A DNA stretch of 6,229 nucleotides. It comes from Clostridia bacterium. Its GTDB lineage: Bacteria > Bacillota > Clostridia > Christensenellales > CAG-314. How positions within the stretch are numbered: position 1 is the stretch's first letter; every line of letters begins with the position of its first letter. Both the position numbers and the translations under genes were made by a program. The notes beneath the pieces were generated by a model. That model worked only from the letters and a program-made list of their open reading frames with translations, was not told where the DNA came from and did not search any database. The stretch covers positions 1 to 6,229 of the forward strand of contig JAFTNE010000123.1 of assembly GCA_017452035.1 (NCBI GenBank), in the 5' to 3' direction. Below are positions 1-3,202 of this stretch, one piece after another.

Positions 1-173
1 TAGAAGAAAGCTGGAGCAACTCTTCATTTAACGACTGGAGATTAAGTGTATCAACATTAACAAGTACAAATTATTATAAAATTGCTGTGATTGATGGTGA
101 AGTTTGTGTTGTAAACGAAGAAAATTATGTTGCACCACAACCACAAAACTACACCTTGTACCCACTTAACTAA
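1..173 (+). CDS. C-terminal end of an unrecognised protein (5' truncated by window edge)
   Basis: An open frame enters from the left edge (first full codon at position 3) and ends at TAA 171-173, giving 56 visible residues. The sequence starts EESWSNSSFNDW and ends NYTLYPLN. It is polar and rich in Ser, Thr, Asn and Tyr, with one short hydrophobic strand (KIAVIDGEVCVV), and it has no membrane segment or catalytic motif that I recognise. A strong rho-independent terminator begins 11 nt after the stop, which supports this as the true end of a + strand transcription unit. The composition would fit the last beta-rich domain of a larger protein, but this is weak inference and no function is assigned. 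The gene start lies outside the window. Confidence 0.6.
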   Translation, partial: EESWSNSSFNDWRLSVSTLTSTNYYKIAVIDGEVCVVNEENYVAPQPQNYTLYPLN

Positions 174-184
174 CATAGTTTTTG

Positions 185-216
185 ACGGCAGACAGCAAAA
201 GTTGTCTGCCGTTTTT
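185..216 (+). terminator. Rho-independent terminator of the left-edge gene
   Basis: A perfect 10-bp stem (ACGGCAGACA at 185-194 with TGTCTGCCGT at 203-212) encloses an 8-nt loop and runs into a T tract to 216. There is no matching A tract on the 5' side, so it should act only on + strand transcription. It insulates the upstream gene from the DUF3737 promoter about 70 nt further on. Confidence 0.9.
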
Positions 217-283
217 ATTACAAGCACTGCACAAAACCTCTGATTGTGCATATACAAATGTTTGCGCATCAAAAAACTTGCAA

Positions 284-312
284 TTGACACATTGCTACTT
301 GTGTGCTAAAAT
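284..312 (+). promoter_or_regulatory. Sigma-A promoter of the DUF3737 gene
   Basis: A perfect -35 box TTGACA (284-289) is followed after exactly 17 nt by TAAAAT (307-312), one base from the TATAAT consensus. The -10 box is preceded by TGC, an extended -10 motif. Transcription should start near 319, leaving a leader of about 27 nt before the ATG at 346. No palindrome overlaps the boxes, so expression looks constitutive and potentially strong. Promoter activity is inferred from sequence only. Confidence 0.85.
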
Positions 313-345
313 GTAGTCAAATATCTAACAAAAGAAGTACACTGT

Positions 346-1188
346 ATGAAAGTAATTGCAAACCAAACATTTGATGCTGAACGCGCCCTTTACGGAGTGG
401 ACGGAGTGACACTTGACAACTGCAAGTTTGATGGCCCAGCTGACGGCGAAAGTGCCTTGAAGGAGGGGAAAAACATTGTTGCGCAAAACTGCTACTTCAA
501 TTTGCGCTATCCATTTTGGCATGACCATGGCGTTGTCATTGAAGGTAGCCACATGACGGAGCTTTGCCGTGCTGCGTTGTGGTACTCAACGGACATTTCC
601 ATCAAAAATAGCAAGTTGCACGGCATCAAGGCTCTTAGAGAGTGTCAAAACATCCACGTTGAAAATTGTGACGTTGCATCCGTTGAATTTGGCTGGTTTT
701 GCAAAAACATCACTTTGAAAGATAGCGCGTTTGCTGGCGAGTACTTTTTGCTACGCTCGCAAGACGTCAAATTGAACAACGTTACACTCAAAGGAAAGTA
801 CTCCTTTCAATACGTTACCGACATGGTAATTGAAAACTGCAATCTTGATACAAAGGACGCATTTTGGCATGCCAAAAACGTTGTTGTAAAAAACAGCGTT
901 GTCAAAGGGGAGTACCTTGGTTGGTATGCTGAAAACTTGACCTTTGAAAACTGCACCATCATTGGCACACAACCACTTTGTTACTGCAAAGGTTTGAAAC
1001 TTATCAACTGCAAAATGGAAGGTTGCGACCTTGCCTTTGAGCGCAGTGAAGTGCAAGCTGACATCCACTCCCACGTGGAAAGCATCAAAAACGTTACCAG
1101 TGGCCTTGTATCGGTGGACTCGGTTGGCGAAGTTATTGTGGACGAGCCATTTGCGCAAGGAACTGTTATTGTTCGGTTGCAAAACTAA
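346..1188 (+). CDS. DUF3737 family protein, right-handed beta-helix type
   Basis: This 280-residue protein fits the DUF3737 family at full length. Recognisable pieces are the N-terminal ERALYG, the block DGPADGESALKE (29-40), NCYFNLRYPFWHD (48-60), and the C-terminal run FERSEVQADI followed by ESIKN and SGLVSVDSVGEVIVDE (from 231). Between them lies a ladder of about ten rungs of roughly 20 residues, each with an Ile/Val-x-Asn-Cys/Ser turn (for example IENC, VKNS, FENC, LINC). This is the pattern of a parallel beta-helix with stacked Asn and Cys. It has no signal peptide or membrane segment, so it is probably cytoplasmic. Family members have no firmly established biochemical role, and the beta-helix fold resembles that of carbohydrate-binding or carbohydrate-acting proteins, so I assign no reaction. 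The start at 346 follows a weak purine-rich site (AAAGAAG, 331-337). The gene has its own strong promoter and no clear terminator after its stop, so it may read into the next small gene. Confidence 0.92.
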   Translation: MKVIANQTFDAERALYGVDGVTLDNCKFDGPADGESALKEGKNIVAQNCYFNLRYPFWHDHGVVIEGSHMTELCRAALWYSTDISIKNSKLHGIKALRECQNIHVENCDVASVEFGWFCKNITLKDSAFAGEYFLLRSQDVKLNNVTLKGKYSFQYVTDMVIENCNLDTKDAFWHAKNVVVKNSVVKGEYLGWYAENLTFENCTIIGTQPLCYCKGLKLINCKMEGCDLAFERSEVQADIHSHVESIKNVTSGLVSVDSVGEVIVDEPFAQGTVIVRLQN

Positions 1189-1237
1189 AACAATCAAAAG
1201 TGTTAAAAATACAAAAAACGCGTACACGTGGTGGAAA

Positions 1238-1329
1238 TTTGATGTAAAAGCCATCAAAAATATATGTAAAATACAATAATTCAAAAAGGTGTTTTTCCAC
1301 TTGGAAAATGTCAAAACGAGATTATCTCG
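1238..1329 (+). promoter_or_regulatory. Spacer with three consecutive inverted repeats ahead of the 106-residue gene
   Basis: The 166-nt gap between the DUF3737 stop and the next start is AT-rich and holds three inverted repeats in a row. The first is TTTGATG / CATCAAA (1238-1244 / 1252-1258). The second is TTTTCC / GGAAAA with an ACTT loop (1293-1308). The third is CGAGAT-T-ATCTCG (1317-1329), 10 nt before the AAGGAG ribosome site. None has a proper T tract, so they are not standard terminators. A poor promoter (TTGATG 1239-1244, TATATG 1261-1266, 16-nt spacing) could lie here. They may be mRNA hairpins at a processing or attenuation point, or operator sites. Function is inferred only. Confidence 0.35.
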
Positions 1330-1339
1330 CAACTCAAAC

Positions 1340-1345
1340 AAGGAG
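1340..1345 (+). promoter_or_regulatory. Shine-Dalgarno site fixing the start of the 106-residue gene
   Basis: AAGGAG lies 9 nt before the ATG at 1355. The frame is open upstream to about 1289, but no comparable site precedes any earlier start, and the extra residues would be translated from the hairpin-rich spacer. This decides for 1355. Confidence 0.85.
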
Positions 1346-1354
1346 AAAAATTTT

Positions 1355-1675
1355 ATGAAACAATACAATATCGTAATGCAATGGCAATACCACTACGACA
1401 AGGAAGGCACTTGGTTTGATGATGACGAGGGCGTTGTAAGCTACGTTCTGCAAGAAAACACACATTTTGTTTTGCCCCACAGCCTCAAAGAACGCGTGGA
1501 AGTGCGTAAGGTGGAAGTGATTGACGGCGTTGCCACAGCGAAAATCTACGTGGATTACAGCACCTATATTGTGACAAGTGGCGCCGAGCCGGTTGTTGCC
1601 CACGCATCGGAGAGTTACTGCGCTGCTGGCGATTGTGTAGATTTGAGTTGGGTGTTGAAGTTTACAATCGAATAG
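1355..1675 (+). CDS. Small unrecognised protein, 106 residues
   Basis: An intact frame preceded by AAGGAG with good spacing and followed 14 nt after its stop by a terminator. I do not recognise the family. The protein is acidic and looks like an alternating-strand beta fold: a Trp/Tyr-rich start (MQWQYHYDKEGTWFDDDEG), a VEVRKVEVIDGVATAKIYVDY stretch read as paired strands around residues 48-68, and a C-terminal strand LSWVLKFTI. Two cysteines near the end (YCAAGDC, residues 88-94) could bind metal or form a disulfide. It has no signal peptide or membrane helix, so it is probably a cytoplasmic single-domain protein. It sits downstream of the DUF3737 gene, which also lacks a known role; co-transcription is possible because no terminator separates them. 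It could be a lineage-restricted family. No function is claimed. Confidence 0.85.
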   Translation: MKQYNIVMQWQYHYDKEGTWFDDDEGVVSYVLQENTHFVLPHSLKERVEVRKVEVIDGVATAKIYVDYSTYIVTSGAEPVVAHASESYCAAGDCVDLSWVLKFTIE

Positions 1676-1689
1676 GTTTTTTGTAAAAC

Positions 1690-1717
1690 AAAAGGACCAA
1701 ATTTGTGGTCCTTTTTT
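1690..1717. terminator. Bidirectional terminator between convergent genes
   Basis: The stem AAAAGGACCA (1690-1699) pairs with TGGTCCTTTT (1706-1715) around a 6-nt loop. The + strand side ends in six Ts (1712-1717). The - strand transcript gives the same stem followed by TTTTGTTTTAC, so it can stop the convergent DUF1295 transcript too. It is the first good terminator downstream of that gene, implying a 3' untranslated region of about 270 nt. Confidence 0.85.
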
Positions 1718-1983
1718 GATGGTATTTTACTATTTTTTGAGGATACGTGTTGCAAATTTGAAATAGTCTGTTGCTACTGGTGTTGTTCTTTCGGGAAGAT
1801 GATATATTCCCCTACGAAAGCACTAATTCGGGTTCTATTGCCTTACATAGTAGACTGCAACAAATCCTTGGCTATCTCGCAATTACAATTGTTAGTCGAT
1901 TTGTCTACAAACAACTCACAGCGTTGTTGGTCTAACGTATCACGTATCTCTTTACAAAATGATAAGACGATTGCACACCTTTA
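1718..1983 (-). other. 266-nt interval with no intact gene; coding-like remnant on the - strand
   Basis: No frame here has both a plausible start and a ribosome site. Read on the - strand, in the same frame as the preceding DUF1295 gene, it gives protein-like stretches broken by stops: about 40 residues including CKEIRDTLDQQRCEL and CEIAKDLLQSTM, then TAA, then about 23 residues beginning GNRTRISAFVGEY, then TAG. These could be a decayed gene tail or chance translation of a structured or repeated intergenic element. The interval also holds a tandem 7-bp repeat (ACGTATC twice, near 1936-1949) and the hairpin system listed separately. It lies inside the predicted 3' untranslated region of the DUF1295 transcript. 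Confidence 0.35.
1769..1862 (-). other. Candidate structured RNA element (nested hairpins)
   Basis: The complementary segments are listed as read on the + strand. TGTTGC-TACT (1769-1778) can pair with AGTA-(GACT bulge)-GCAACA (1849-1862). Inside it, GGTG (1779-1782) pairs with CACT (1821-1824), CTTTCG (1788-1793) with CGAAAG (1815-1820), and GGAA (1794-1797) with TTCC (1807-1810), leaving an apical loop of 9 nt. The - strand is favoured because that strand should be transcribed through here from the DUF1295 gene, whereas + strand transcription is stopped at 1717. It is not a tRNA and matches no riboswitch class that I recognise. Confidence 0.3.
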
Positions 1984-2883
1984 CTACTTTGCGTGTTTGT
2001 GTGTTGGTTTGGGGAAGGGCAACAAGGCGAAAGTTTCGGCTTTGTATTGGTCAAAGCCTTGTTTTCTGCTTTGACGGCCATCGGCCATGGGGATGCTTAC
2101 AAAGGTGAAAAGCAACGTGTTGGCAACTGCGCCGATAATTACAAACAGGCTGTTTGGCAAAATTACTACACCACTTAGGCCAACGCCCCACCACATAAGT
2201 ATTTCGGCAAGGTAGTTGGGGTGGCGAGAGTGTTTCCACAAGCCACGGCGCATAAATGGCTCGGTGGTAAGGCCATTGCGCTTGTCCTTACGGAACTTGT
2301 GCATTTGTATATCGCTTGCGCATTGCAACACCACTGCACCCAACGATACTGCCAAAAATACAAGACAATGGATGTTATCCAAAGTTATCTCAATGCTATT
2401 TTGCATTGCAAAGATAATGGGCAAGCAACATCCGTACACAACCAAAGTTGGCACCATGTGGATACCCACAAAGTTGATGATTGGGTAGAAACCTTTTGTT
2501 TTTTCTTTGAGCATGGTGTAACGCCAGTCTTGGCAGGTCAAATTGCCAAAGGTGTAGGCCCAGTTAGCTGTTAATCTAATTCCCCAAAGCAATACCACTG
2601 CAAGTAGCAAAATGTTGTACAACGTAAAATGCTTTTGAGATACAAGCAAAGCAACGCCAATTACCATGGGTTGAACGCTCCAATAAGGGTCGTACACGGA
2701 GGCGTTACCCAACACCACGCTAAACACAAATACAAACACCGTTGCCAAGACGTCAGTAATAAGTATGTTTAGCCACAGATCGTATGGTAAAATATTGCAA
2801 AGAACAATACCAAGCACTGTTGCCAAGACGTACACCACGGCAACAATAACAAAGCTCAAAGGTCTATTTTGTTTGAAACTCAT
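1984..2883 (-). CDS. DUF1295 family membrane protein (steroid 5-alpha-reductase-like)
   Basis: A 299-residue integral membrane protein of the DUF1295 family, related to the C-terminal domain of 3-oxo-5-alpha-steroid 4-dehydrogenases and isoprenylcysteine methyltransferases. About seven or eight hydrophobic helices are visible, roughly at 11-30, 38-59, 70-82, 89-108, 136-160, 173-192, 229-245 and 246-266. Family marks in order are DPYWSVQP (65-72), RLTANW and QDWRY (118-122), and the signature GLWKHSRHPNYLAEILMWWG (214-233), whose Arg-His-Pro-Asn-Tyr part belongs to the conserved cofactor-site region in related enzymes. The C-terminal Tyr-plus-LLPFP ending is also typical. Location is the cytoplasmic membrane; the substrate is unknown, and a reductase acting on a lipid is only a family-based guess. 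The ATG at 2883 is preceded by GAGGG with 8-nt spacing; a longer frame from TTG at 2934 would run through the promoter. The stop is a double TAG-TAA. It is a single-gene unit, convergent with the 106-residue gene. Confidence 0.93.
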   Translation of the reverse strand: MSFKQNRPLSFVIVAVVYVLATVLGIVLCNILPYDLWLNILITDVLATVFVFVFSVVLGNASVYDPYWSVQPMVIGVALLVSQKHFTLYNILLLAVVLLWGIRLTANWAYTFGNLTCQDWRYTMLKEKTKGFYPIINFVGIHMVPTLVVYGCCLPIIFAMQNSIEITLDNIHCLVFLAVSLGAVVLQCASDIQMHKFRKDKRNGLTTEPFMRRGLWKHSRHPNYLAEILMWWGVGLSGVVILPNSLFVIIGAVANTLLFTFVSIPMADGRQSRKQGFDQYKAETFALLPFPKPTHKHAK

Positions 2884-2891
2884 GTTAATTT

Positions 2892-2896
2892 CCCTC
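2892..2896 (-). promoter_or_regulatory. Shine-Dalgarno site of the DUF1295 gene
   Basis: On the - strand, GAGGG stands 8 nt before the ATG at 2883. It selects this start over the in-frame TTG at 2934, which has no ribosome site and overlaps the promoter boxes. Confidence 0.85.
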
Positions 2897-2914
2897 TTTT
2901 GTAATATTACAAAA
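2897..2914. promoter_or_regulatory. 18-bp perfect palindrome, probable operator of the DUF1295 gene
   Basis: TTTTGTAATATTACAAAA is a perfect 18-bp palindrome. It ends directly beside the Shine-Dalgarno site and overlaps the likely start point or -10 box of the DUF1295 promoter. This size and position are typical of dimeric repressor sites (TetR, MarR or GntR type). Further ATTAC motifs at 2935, 2945 and 2967 lie upstream in the promoter. No regulator gene is present in the window. The sequence is AT-only apart from one G and one C, so it is weak as an mRNA hairpin, which favours a DNA-binding role. Confidence 0.5.
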
Positions 2915-2944
2915 ATATGATAATATTGTATCAAATTACGACAA
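2906..2944 (-). promoter_or_regulatory. Promoter region of the DUF1295 gene (two alternative box pairs)
   Basis: Two sigma-A-like pairs are visible on the - strand. One is TTGATA (2934-2929) with TGTAAT (2911-2906) at 17-nt spacing, five of six matches in each box. The other is TTGTCG (2944-2939) with TATCAT (2922-2917) at 16-nt spacing. The first puts the -10 box inside the 18-bp palindrome; the second puts the start point at its edge. I cannot tell which is used. Confidence 0.5.
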
Positions 2945-2975
2945 ATTACACAACTGATTGACGCGTATTACACTA

Positions 2976-3030
2976 CTTTTGTTACAGAGTAAATAGCGCA
3001 CACTGCTAAAGCACGCTCGCCTAACAAAAG
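2976..3030. other. Long-spaced 9-bp inverted repeat in the intergenic region
   Basis: CTTTTGTTA (2976-2984) is matched exactly by its complement TAACAAAAG (3022-3030) across 37 nt. Within the span, AGCG (2996-2999) and CGCT can pair as an inner stem. There is no T tract on either strand, so it is not a terminator. It lies between the DUF1295 promoter and the Sel1 terminator, where no gene is supported. The - strand reads protein-like fragments here with no usable start. It could be a cruciform-forming site, an RNA element or a remnant. Confidence 0.3.
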
Positions 3031-3093
3031 CCGACAATGTTGTACAATAGGACAAATGTGTGTTAAGTTTACCAACGTTGGCAATTTTGCAAC

Positions 3094-3125
3094 AAAAAAG
3101 ACCATCCAACTTGGATGGCCTTTTT
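3094..3125 (-). terminator. Rho-independent terminator of the Sel1-repeat gene
   Basis: On the - strand the stem GGCCATCC (3120-3113) pairs with GGATGGTC (3107-3100) around a 5-nt loop. It is flanked by five As upstream and six Ts downstream (3099-3094). The pair that is a G-U wobble in the - strand RNA becomes an A-C mismatch in a + strand RNA, so the hairpin is best adapted to - strand transcription. It sits 77 nt after the Sel1 stop. Confidence 0.88.
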
Positions 3126-3202
3126 GTTATTTGTAAAATTGTTTCTTGCAACTCTGTGTTTTGTCTAAATACACTCAAATAATGTTGCCGTTACCAATCG
3201 GC

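Noticed and set aside
1289..1354. Longer N terminus for the 106-residue protein
   Set aside because: There is no ribosome site before the earlier start and the region is the hairpin-rich spacer; AAGGAG at 1340 supports 1355.
751..1368. - strand open frame of 205 codons opposite the DUF3737 gene
   Set aside because: It is antisense to a recognised family protein; codon bias leaves the opposite strand free of stops. Its product is rich in Phe, His and Val with no recognisable motif.
1821..1848. tRNA-like T-arm (GGGTTCTATTGCC)
   Set aside because: The loop bases only partly fit and the flanking bases do not form the 5-bp T stem. No acceptor or anticodon arm could be placed around it.
1703..2074. 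+ strand open frame of 123 codons (Cys-rich product)
   Set aside because: It starts at a TTG inside the terminator hairpin, has no ribosome site, overlaps the end of the convergent DUF1295 gene and has an implausible Cys/Trp-rich composition.
2884..2934. Longer N terminus for the DUF1295 protein from TTG at 2934
   Set aside because: The 17 extra codons run through the promoter boxes and palindrome, while the ATG at 2883 has a well-spaced GAGGG.
2936..3178. - strand open frame of 80 codons upstream of the DUF1295 gene
   Set aside because: It passes straight through the Sel1 terminator hairpin and the promoter region and has no ribosome site.
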